A DNA stretch of 6,611 nucleotides from Methanothrix sp. (GTDB taxonomy: Archaea; Halobacteriota; Methanosarcinia; Methanotrichales; Methanotrichaceae), in contig JAABPZ010000037.1 of NCBI GenBank assembly GCA_011391755.1, positions 1-6,611 on the forward strand, given 5' to 3'. Under the pieces are notes generated by a model. It saw only the letters and a program-made list of their open reading frames with translations, searched no databases and was not told the DNA's origin. Position numbers and translations under genes: made by a program. Position 1 is the stretch's first letter; the number at the start of each line of letters is the position of its first letter. Positions 1 to 5,735 of this stretch are shown piece by piece.

Positions 1-234
1 AATGGTATGATCTATCAGGACGAGCGGCACTACGAACAGAATAACCAGTGGCGGCAGCGATACGAATACATGCTCACTGCTGACGGCATAAAATACGCAG
101 AAAAAGTAGCCGGCTCTTACAGCAAAGAGGCGGAGGCTCTCGCAAATCATCTCCGACTTGAAAAGCATACCATTCCTTATGATGTGGTGAGCCTTTATCT
201 CAAGAGATATACGGGCAAAAAAACGCAAGATTAG
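1..234 (+). CDS. 3' end of an uncharacterised gene, possibly winged-helix (partial)
   Basis: The frame is open to the left edge and ends with TAG at 232-234, so this is probably the C-terminal part of a longer protein; an ATG at 7 would otherwise give 75 residues. The visible product is charged and soluble, with no membrane segment. The segment RYEYMLTADGIKYAEKV resembles the wing strand and following helix of winged-helix regulators (compare the common pattern RxYxLTxxGxxxA), and a helical tail rich in Glu, Lys and Tyr follows. That resemblance is short and the recognition helix would lie outside the window, so a DNA-binding role is only a guess. It converges with the secreted-protein gene on the other strand, with 94 bases between them. 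The family is not recognised. Confidence 0.5.
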   Translation, partial: NGMIYQDERHYEQNNQWRQRYEYMLTADGIKYAEKVAGSYSKEAEALANHLRLEKHTIPYDVVSLYLKRYTGKKTQD

Positions 235-271
235 ACGATAGTGAGGCCAAATCGGCCATGAAAACCGCACC

Positions 272-311
272 AAAAAAAATAGATTATTCGTCTGGCAAGC
301 GGTCCAGACGA
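272..311 (-). terminator. Hairpin plus T8 terminator for the secreted-protein gene
   Basis: In the convergent gap, TCGTCTGG (288-295) and CCAGACGA (304-311) form a perfect 8-bp stem around an 8-base loop. Read on the minus strand, the hairpin begins 17 bases after the stop of the 329-799 gene and is followed, 8 bases on, by a run of eight T (A-run at 272-279 on the plus strand). Archaeal termination depends mainly on the T-tract; the hairpin may stabilise the transcript end or also serve the convergent gene ending at 234. Confidence 0.6.
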
Positions 312-328
312 GTGCCTGCCATCCTATT

Positions 329-799
329 TTAATTCATCTGATGTAGCTTATAGGGAGACTGCGGGAATGTCTCGACTGGTGTGGTAGGAGTCCATGCATC
401 ATTCAAGAACTGATAGATGCTCTCGCCTGTCCAGGCTACCGTCTTATCCTTCCCGGCGGCGCTGGCAGTGTAAACAGGTGACGCTGGAGACGGGGAGGTG
501 TAATTATCTTTCAGGAAATCATAAATGGCATAGTTAGAGCTATTCATGGTAGTGTTGTTGCGGGTCATGTTCCTCTGCACCCCTGAGGCCTGGCTGGCCA
601 GGGGAGCGGCAAAGCTGCTAGGCGTCCAGCTATCATTGAGGAAGGCGGCCATAGATGGTGTGGTTATCAGGGCGGTTTCTGCCGGTTCCGGCATAGCGGC
701 TGGGTTATCCTTTAAAACCAACGACGGAAGAGCCATAACAGTAGGCAATAGCCCACCCAGAGCTACCAGAGCAAATAGCACAAGTATAATATGTTTCAT
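329..799 (-). CDS. Small secreted protein with three FLxDxWTP-like repeats
   Basis: This is a 156-residue protein of unknown function. Residues 1 to about 23 form a classic signal peptide (Lys3, then a hydrophobic core), with possible cleavage near VMA-LP. The mature part carries three spaced copies of a short motif: AAFLNDSWTPSS (51-62), IYDFLKDNYTSPS (92-104) and IYQFLNDAWTPTT (128-140), separated by Ala/Ser/Pro/Thr-rich linkers. N-X-S/T sequons are at N55, N77, N81, N82, N86 and N99, so a glycosylated surface or extracellular location is likely. No cysteines or second membrane helix are seen, so it is probably released or bound to the S-layer. The ATG at 799-797 follows a TGAGGG element (819-814) by 14 bases, rather far. 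It lies 97 bases downstream of the phosphodiesterase gene on the same strand, possibly with its own promoter. That it is a real gene is supported by the signal peptide, repeats and terminator; the family is unrecognised. Confidence 0.75.
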   Translation of the reverse strand: MKHIILVLFALVALGGLLPTVMALPSLVLKDNPAAMPEPAETALITTPSMAAFLNDSWTPSSFAAPLASQASGVQRNMTRNNTTMNSSNYAIYDFLKDNYTSPSPASPVYTASAAGKDKTVAWTGESIYQFLNDAWTPTTPVETFPQSPYKLHQMN

Positions 800-813
800 G
801 CAGTTTGCATTAT

Positions 814-857
814 CCCTCAGGTATCCATAAAGCTTTCCGTCGGTAAAGGCCTTTTAA
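814..857 (-). promoter_or_regulatory. Candidate promoter and RBS of the repeat-containing secreted protein
   Basis: On the minus strand, CCTTAAAAGG with a TATA-like TTAAAA core (857-852) lies about 25 bases before a plausible start of transcription near 827. The leader would contain TGAGGG (819-814), a Shine-Dalgarno-like element, before the ATG at 799. The box is weak and read-through from the upstream phosphodiesterase gene cannot be excluded. Confidence 0.3.
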
Positions 858-896
858 GGGCAACGGATAAATCCCAATGGATAATAATATCGTTTT

Positions 897-1835
897 TCAG
901 TCTTGCAGAATTTTTAGTTCGCTTGTAGTCGCTTGCGGGTGCTCCGATAGATATGCGGCCACTTGGGGGCGGTGCACCAGACGGCAGTTGATGCAGGTCC
1001 AAAACCTCTTTCCTTTTTTGGTCCTCACATACTTGCCAAGCTCCTCATCCTTGCATGGATATAAGGGGCAAAAGCAGTGCGTGCAGTCCTGATCAGGAAA
1101 GTGGTGGCAGGGATAATACTGGCAATTTTCTTTGCCTGTGGCCTGCACCGGCTGGTCGGCTACCTCCCGGATCAGGCACGGGTCATCAGTTACCAGTCCA
1201 TCGGCCCCCAGCCGGAGGAGCCAGCTCGCCTCTTCTTTGCTATTGACGGTCCAGGGAAAGACAGCTATTCCCTGCAGATGCGCCTCCTTGAAGAGCCTGG
1301 CATTGACTCGCCTGGGAAAGATGGCCGAGGCTTTTGCCCAAATGGCCAATTGCACCGGATTTATGGGGAGCGAAGAGATGATGATGCCAGTCATAAGATC
1401 CGAAATGTCTGCTAATTCACATAGGCTGCTATGGTAAAAGGAGGTCACAATGCATTTTTTGCCATAAAGAGCTTCGGCCACCAGTCCTTCCAGGCCCTCT
1501 CCCTTCATCTCCACTACCAAGCCCAGGTCAAGCTCCCCGGCCAGAGATACGGCCTCTTTTAGAGTTGCAATTCTTCGGCTTTCTCTGAACTGTCCATCAA
1601 GGCCTCTCACCAACAGGGCTCTATGCTCCTCCAGGCTGAGATCTTCCACCAGGCCTTTGCCGTTGGTGGTTCTGTCCACGCTTTCATCATGCATCAAGAC
1701 CAGTTCGCCGTCGCGAGAGAGCCTTACATCCAGCTCCACATAGTCGGCTTTGCACAAAGCGGCAGCCTTGATGCCTTCAAGGGTGTTTTCAGCGGCCAGG
1801 GCAAGAGCCCCCCGGTGACCTATGACTAAAGCCAT
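897..1835 (-). CDS. Glycerophosphodiester phosphodiesterase with C-terminal Cys-rich small domain
   Basis: The 312-residue product has two parts. Residues 1 to about 226 are a GDPD-family TIM barrel (UgpQ/GlpQ type), which hydrolyses glycerophosphodiesters to glycerol phosphate and an alcohol. GHRG (6-9, catalytic His7), ELD (34-36, metal ligands), MHD (48-50, second catalytic His49), RTTNGKG (55-61), VEMKG (108-112) and GADGLVTDDP (210-219) are all present, so it should be active. No signal peptide is needed with this start, so it is probably cytoplasmic. Residues 238-284 hold eight cysteines spaced C-x4-C-x7-C-x2-C-x-C-x4-C-x19-C-x2-C, with CFCPLYPC and a final CINCRLVHRP; this matches the Cys-rich small domain (zf-like, probable metal binding) also known at the C-terminus of some methanogen CobD proteins. 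The ATG at 1835 is preferred over TTG at 1877 because the GDPD fold begins at ALVIGHRG and a TATA-like box sits 20-27 bases upstream, implying a leaderless mRNA. Confidence 0.9.
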   Translation of the reverse strand: MALVIGHRGALALAAENTLEGIKAAALCKADYVELDVRLSRDGELVLMHDESVDRTTNGKGLVEDLSLEEHRALLVRGLDGQFRESRRIATLKEAVSLAGELDLGLVVEMKGEGLEGLVAEALYGKKCIVTSFYHSSLCELADISDLMTGIIISSLPINPVQLAIWAKASAIFPRRVNARLFKEAHLQGIAVFPWTVNSKEEASWLLRLGADGLVTDDPCLIREVADQPVQATGKENCQYYPCHHFPDQDCTHCFCPLYPCKDEELGKYVRTKKGKRFWTCINCRLVHRPQVAAYLSEHPQATTSELKILQD

Positions 1836-1851
1836 TGACAGGAAGACGATT

Positions 1852-1864
1852 GGAAAATATATGA
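1852..1864 (-). promoter_or_regulatory. TATA-like box of the phosphodiesterase gene (leaderless start)
   Basis: The minus strand reads TCATATATTTTCC here. The A/T core lies roughly 20-27 bases upstream of the ATG at 1835, the distance from box to transcription start in archaea. No Shine-Dalgarno sequence precedes the ATG, so the mRNA is probably leaderless. Confidence 0.45.
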
Positions 1865-1908
1865 CTTTTTGCTTCAAGCTGGCAAAGGATTATACTTCAA
1901 GAAAGACA

Positions 1909-1915
1909 GAGGTGA
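1909..1915 (+). promoter_or_regulatory. Shine-Dalgarno site of pscS
   Basis: GAGGTGA matches the archaeal anti-Shine-Dalgarno (GGAGGTGA) and lies 6 bases before the ATG at 1922, which fixes the start. The 86-base divergent gap also holds GGATTATAC (1887-1895), too close to the RBS to be a convincing TATA box for a transcript with this leader. Confidence 0.75.
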
Positions 1916-3067
<1,152 letters not shown>

Positions 3068-3071
3068 TCGA

Positions 3072-3638
3072 TTGGGAGGAAGAAAAACGATTAGTTCGCG
3101 ACGTATCTCCTTGGCGCTGGTTACCTTAGCGCTGATTTTGGCTTTCACGGTGCCAGCCTGTGCCGGAGCAAATGAAACTTCTATCGATTGGTTTATGAGG
3201 GGTCTTGATCTTTACAATCAGGAAAAATTCAATGATTCCCTGCAGGCCTACAATAGGGCTCTCGAGCTGGACCCAAATGATTTCGAGGCCTGGAACAATA
3301 AAGGAATTGACGAGGGTCTTTTAGGAGGGTACGACGCGGCGCTCCAGTCTTTTGGGAATGCAGTGGCCCTCAATGAATCTTATGCCGAGGCCTGGTACAA
3401 CATGGGAGTCATTTACGACTTTAAGAAATCCTTCTACACAGCCGTCCAGGCATACAAAAAAGCCACCCAGCTCAATCCAGCCTATCAAAAGGCCCTGGTG
3501 AGAAGAAATATCGATACGGATGTGGTAGCAGGCTCTCTTTTGCCTGCGGCAAGGTGGCATTTTTCTCCTGGCCTAAAGCTGATGCCTCGGCCCGGGGCTC
3601 TGCTCGCAGAGAAGTGTAGCTGGAGATATCGGGATTGA
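3072..3638 (+). CDS. Secreted or lipid-anchored three-TPR protein with an aberrant C-terminus
   Basis: From the TTG at 3072 this gives 188 residues. Residues 8-33 form a signal peptide (SSRR, a hydrophobic core, then VPACAGA); VPAC could act as a lipobox with lipidation at Cys30, or cleavage may follow ACA or AGA. Three consecutive 34-residue TPRs follow (37-70, 71-104, 105-138) with consensus features such as ALELDPND, AWNNKG and AWYNMG. Such repeats form a helical protein-binding scaffold, here probably outside the cytoplasmic membrane. The tail after about residue 155 (from about 3536) is read antisense to remnants of a secreted-protein gene and does not look like natural protein, so the original C-terminus was probably lost by a deletion. 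The start is uncertain: TTG 3072 has no RBS, while GGGAGGA (3074-3080) would serve ATT at 3090. Only 4 bases separate it from pscS, so co-transcription is likely. Partner unknown. Confidence 0.7.
   Translation: MGGRKTISSRRISLALVTLALILAFTVPACAGANETSIDWFMRGLDLYNQEKFNDSLQAYNRALELDPNDFEAWNNKGIDEGLLGGYDAALQSFGNAVALNESYAEAWYNMGVIYDFKKSFYTAVQAYKKATQLNPAYQKALVRRNIDTDVVAGSLLPAARWHFSPGLKLMPRPGALLAEKCSWRYRD
3074..3080 (+). promoter_or_regulatory. Shine-Dalgarno-like site that questions the TPR gene start
   Basis: GGGAGGA is a strong RBS but lies inside the frame opened by TTG 3072. The in-frame codon at normal distance (9 bases) is ATT at 3090, giving a protein that starts directly at the signal peptide (SSRRISLAL). 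Either ATT is a rare start here, or an original ATG mutated. Confidence 0.4.
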
Positions 3639-3800
3639 TCCACATGGCTGCAAAATCCGATCGTAAAGAGATATTTCCATTGCTCACCTGCAAAATGTCG
3701 CCTTTGATCGACCCGCTGGCAGCATCATAGTCACCTGGTCTGGCTCAATTCCCGTTACCGACCATTTCAATCTGAATGGAGAAGAGAAAATGTTATGCAT
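3536..3800 (-). pseudogene. Decayed tandem relative of the secreted protein at 3902-4570
   Basis: The minus strand holds two blocks related to the intact neighbour, in different frames. The first begins at ATG 3800 and reads FRLKWSVTGIEPDQVTMML, matching LNYIWSFTGIETGPITMVL (residues 58-76). The second, about 3611-3730, reads GSIKGDILQVSNG then FAAMWINPDISSYT, matching DTINGNFTQISGG then FSAMWISPDITSYT (residues 133-166). In DNA, 3611-3648 and 4071-4108 are identical at 33 of 38 positions. The signal peptide is missing, about 50 residues of the middle are lost, the reading frame shifts between the blocks (a TGA lies upstream in the second frame), and the tail after a Glu/Ala-rich stretch ends where the TPR gene begins on the other strand. 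This looks like an old tandem duplicate damaged by deletions. Exact ends are approximate. Nothing else is seen in 3639-3901 apart from the T-tract. Confidence 0.75.
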
Positions 3801-3807
3801 AAAAAAA
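3801..3807 (-). terminator. T7 tract downstream of the secreted-protein gene
   Basis: On the minus strand CGGGATTTTTTT follows the stop of the 3902-4570 gene by about 95 bases; an earlier T5 run lies near 3841-3845. T-runs of this kind are sufficient for archaeal RNA polymerase termination. No strong hairpin precedes it. Confidence 0.4.
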
Positions 3808-3901
3808 TCCCGAATCGGATGGACTTAAAAGAGAGAAGGAAAAAGGATACTGGGCCGAAAATCCCGGCACCCGAAATCTCTCTGATTTACCTTCCGCCCA
3901 T

Positions 3902-4570
3902 TCATATGGGTATCCCGCTGATATCTCCAACTCCGGTCTGGATCTTATCCGCGTACTGGTGAATGTCAACGAACCTTGAGGCTGGCTTTGCTGGCTCTGC
4001 CGTCTGTTCCTCAGATGCGTTAACAACGGGGGACGCTGGTGTCTCTACTTTGGGCTCCTCGATGATCGCAGGAGTGTAGCTGGTGATATCCGGGCTGATC
4101 CACATGGCGCTGAAGTTGCCGCTACCCACTTTCTTTCCACCGCTGATCTGGGTGAAGTTGCCGTTGATGGTATCATTGGCATAGGTGCCGGTCATCTTGG
4201 TGGTGATGCTCTCTTTGTCCTTTTGAGCTGTCAATGTCAGATCCACCTTGTTATCTGTGAAGGAACCCATAACGTCGGCATTCCAGGCTTTTCCACCCTC
4301 TGGCTCATACTTGGCCTGGCCGTACAGATCGCTTCCTTCCTGATTGAGGACCATGGTAATGGGGCCAGTCTCTATGCCCGTAAAGGACCAGATGTAGTTG
4401 AGATTGGGGCCGGTACCCGACTGCGTGGCAACAGCAGTCTCGTTCGCCGGGATACTTTCATTTGTCGAAATGGTCTTCGTAATACTCGTATTGTTGTCGG
4501 TCTGCCCCAGAGACAGGCCGGTGAAGAGGGATACAAGCAGTAGAGAAATAATCATGCTTCTTTTATTCAT
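3902..4570 (-). CDS. Secreted, sequon-rich beta-type protein of unknown function
   Basis: The ATG at 4570 is chosen because GGAGG (4581-4577) lies 6 bases upstream; an in-frame ATG at 4594 adds eight residues but lacks this support. The product is 222 residues: a signal peptide (1 to about 22, MNKRS then a Leu/Ile/Val core, ending GLSLG-Q), a Thr/Asn-rich linker (23-56), a domain at 57-166 made of short alternating strands (WSFTGIETGPITMVL, then a Gly-rich middle and SAMWISPD), a Pro/Glu/Ala linker (167-198) and a short tail ending GDISGIPI. N-X-S/T sequons are at N26, N27, N37, N43, N132, N138, N152 and N184, which suggests a glycosylated surface protein. There are no cysteines. The strand pattern suggests a small beta-barrel (lipocalin-like), but this is inference and no enzyme motif is seen. 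A decayed copy lies just downstream on the same strand. It is divergent from the small membrane protein gene. Confidence 0.82.
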   Translation of the reverse strand: MNKRSMIISLLLVSLFTGLSLGQTDNNTSITKTISTNESIPANETAVATQSGTGPNLNYIWSFTGIETGPITMVLNQEGSDLYGQAKYEPEGGKAWNADVMGSFTDNKVDLTLTAQKDKESITTKMTGTYANDTINGNFTQISGGKKVGSGNFSAMWISPDITSYTPAIIEEPKVETPASPVVNASEEQTAEPAKPASRFVDIHQYADKIQTGVGDISGIPI

Positions 4571-4576
4571 AATATG

Positions 4577-4581
4577 CCTCC
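4577..4581 (-). promoter_or_regulatory. Shine-Dalgarno site selecting ATG 4570
   Basis: GGAGG on the minus strand stands 6 bases before the ATG at 4570, which supports this start over the in-frame ATG at 4594 that lies upstream of the site. Confidence 0.75.
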
Positions 4582-4651
4582 GATTTATTTCCACCTTTCA
4601 GCGATAGGCTTTTCGTCATTTGCCTATAACGGCCCTAGTCTAACCTTCTAC

Positions 4652-4664
4652 TTTATAAGCTTAT
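4652..4664. promoter_or_regulatory. Symmetric TATA region shared by two divergent genes
   Basis: TTTATAAG (4652-4659) reads as CTTATAAA on the other strand, so it can act as a TATA box in both directions. It overlaps a perfect 10-base palindrome, ATAAGCTTAT (4655-4664). Starts of transcription about 25 bases away on each side (near 4629 and 4681) would give leaders of about 55-60 bases for both the secreted-protein gene (ATG 4570) and the membrane-protein gene (TTG 4735). Confidence 0.45.
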
Positions 4665-4690
4665 CATACGCAGATATACCTGTACCATCA

Positions 4691-4711
4691 GTTAATAACT
4701 ACGTAATTCAA
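4691..4711 (+). promoter_or_regulatory. GTTANTAACT...TTCAA element, upstream copy
   Basis: GTTAATAACT, a 6-base spacer and TTCAA lie upstream of the small membrane protein gene. The arrangement is repeated at 5072-5091 before the heat-shock-type regulator. A regulatory role is inference. Confidence 0.35.
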
Positions 4712-4721
4712 TATATCCGTC

Positions 4722-4727
4722 AGGTGA
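4722..4727 (+). promoter_or_regulatory. Shine-Dalgarno site supporting a TTG start
   Basis: AGGTGA is placed 7 bases before TTG 4735. The nearby GTG at 4724 is out of frame and no in-frame ATG precedes the first membrane helix, so TTG is the likely start. Confidence 0.6.
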
Positions 4728-4734
4728 ATTTGCT

Positions 4735-5037
4735 TTGAATCGTGGCCGACTTCTCGTCAAGATTAATCGAATCTGCGCCTGGATGCTTCTTATCTTCATG
4801 ATCATCTTCCTCATCTCAGGATACGCCTGGTGGAATAGAACATTGCTGCCCCTGCAGCAGGCCATAAATATGCACACCAAGCTGGACTTATTTCTGGTCT
4901 TCTTCTTCCTGGTGCATGTGCTGATCAGCATCAGATTCACTTTAGCACGCTGGAGGGTGGGCCACGGACAGACGGTAAATTTGCTGCTCATAGTAATCGG
5001 CATTTTATCATTCTGGTTTGTCCTTAGCATCCGCTGA
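4735..5037 (+). CDS. Small three-helix membrane protein, possibly cytochrome-b-like (DUF4405-like)
   Basis: This is a 100-residue protein starting at TTG, supported by AGGTGA 7 bases upstream. Three hydrophobic helices are visible: about 12-33 (ending GYAWWN), 48-70 (LDLFLVFFFLVHVLISIRF) and 81-98. A short positively charged loop (ARWRVGHGQ) joins the last two, so this loop is probably cytoplasmic. His47 at the start of helix 2 and His61 within it are separated by 13 residues, the spacing of haem-ligand pairs in b-type cytochromes; His77 lies in the loop. The helix-His pattern resembles small DUF4405-type membrane proteins, but this is from memory of the pattern and not a search result. If it binds haem, it would work in membrane electron transfer. 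It stands alone between a divergent secreted-protein gene and the regulator gene 68 bases downstream on the same strand, with which it shares an upstream sequence element. Confidence 0.7.
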   Translation: MNRGRLLVKINRICAWMLLIFMIIFLISGYAWWNRTLLPLQQAINMHTKLDLFLVFFFLVHVLISIRFTLARWRVGHGQTVNLLLIVIGILSFWFVLSIR

Positions 5038-5071
5038 CTACTTTGGCACCGCAAAGCTTATCTCACCTAGC

Positions 5072-5091
5072 GTTACTAACTTAAAGTTCAA
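5072..5091 (+). promoter_or_regulatory. Candidate HSR1-type heat-shock operator overlapping the promoter
   Basis: GTTACTAACT-TAAAG-TTCAA contains CTAAC (5076-5080), five bases, then GTTCA (5086-5090). This matches 8 of 10 fixed positions of CTAAC-N5-GTTAG, the motif I recall for the Archaeoglobus HSR1 regulator. The spacer TTAAA is TATA-like and about 25 bases before the GTG/ATG start, so a bound repressor would block TBP. Autoregulation is inferred. Confidence 0.5.
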
Positions 5092-5105
5092 CAGGTAATA
5101 ATCGA

Positions 5106-5735
5106 GTGATGATATTGGATCCAGTTGAGCTTTTAGATATCCTGGGGAACGAAAATAGGAGGCGCATACTTCAGCTCCTCTCTTTTCGCCCTTTTTACTT
5201 CAATGAGATGGCCAAGCGACTGGATGTCGGACCAAAGGCCGTCATCGATCATCTGGTGATGCTGGAGAGAGCCGGCCTGGTGGAATGCTATCAGGACACG
5301 GGAAGAAGAAAGTATTTCCGCATAGTTCGAAAGACGATCCTGGAGGTGGCGGTCTCGCCTCATTCTTACGGCGTAAGAGCCTTTCACTCTGAGGATGCAC
5401 CAGCGGTAGAAGATAACGGATTGGTCCCGGACATGAAGCTTTTACGCGACGAGCTCTTAACCCTGGAGGAAAAGAGGCTTGAACTGCGCGCTCTCTTGGA
5501 TGGAATCGAATCTCGAGAGATGGAGATCAAACATATCGCTTGCAGCGCGGCCAGAAGCTATGCAGAAAACCAGCTGGAGGCAGAGATCCTGACGGCACTC
5601 CTCTCCGGCGATGCTGATGCAACGCATCTGGCCATGAGGCTGGAAGCTCCCGAGATTGTGGTAACAGATCGACTAAAGAGGCTGGAAGAGCGTGGCGCTG
5701 TGCATTTGTTAGATCAGGAATGGAGCATTAGATAA
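5106..5735 (+). CDS. ArsR-like winged-helix heat-shock regulator (Phr/HSR1 type)
   Basis: The 209-residue product has an N-terminal ArsR-type winged helix (about 4-75): [17 protein letters not shown], recognition helix region [20 protein letters not shown] (41-60) and wing GRRKYFRI (66-73). A long charged helix (108-155), probably a dimerising coiled coil, follows. The C-terminal part (about 156-209: [20 protein letters not shown], then [17 protein letters not shown]) looks like a second winged helix. Length and layout fit archaeal heat-shock repressors such as Pyrococcus Phr and Archaeoglobus HSR1. The next gene, overlapping by one base (TAATG), is cdc48; HSR1 likewise heads a Cdc48-Hsp20 operon and represses itself. 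An HSR1-like operator lies at 5076-5090. The start is either GTG 5106 (6 bases after AGGTAAT) or ATG 5109. The assignment rests on architecture and context; a general ArsR regulator is the alternative. Confidence 0.8.
   Translation: MMILDPVELLDILGNENRRRILQLLSFRPFYFNEMAKRLDVGPKAVIDHLVMLERAGLVECYQDTGRRKYFRIVRKTILEVAVSPHSYGVRAFHSEDAPAVEDNGLVPDMKLLRDELLTLEEKRLELRALLDGIESREMEIKHIACSAARSYAENQLEAEILTALLSGDADATHLAMRLEAPEIVVTDRLKRLEERGAVHLLDQEWSIR

Noticed and set aside
1836..1877. Longer phosphodiesterase start at TTG 1877, giving a hydrophobic N-terminus like a signal peptide
   Set aside because: The GDPD fold begins right at ATG 1835; the extension has no RBS and would overlap the TATA-like box. 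The apparent hydrophobicity is short and lacks a cleavage motif.
4223..4607. Plus-strand open frames opposite the secreted-protein gene
   Set aside because: They are antisense to a gene with a signal peptide, strong RBS and a recognisable related copy; no independent coding signal.
5041..5056. CTTTG/CAAAG inverted repeat after the small membrane protein gene, as a terminator
   Set aside because: Only five base pairs and no T-run follows on the plus strand.
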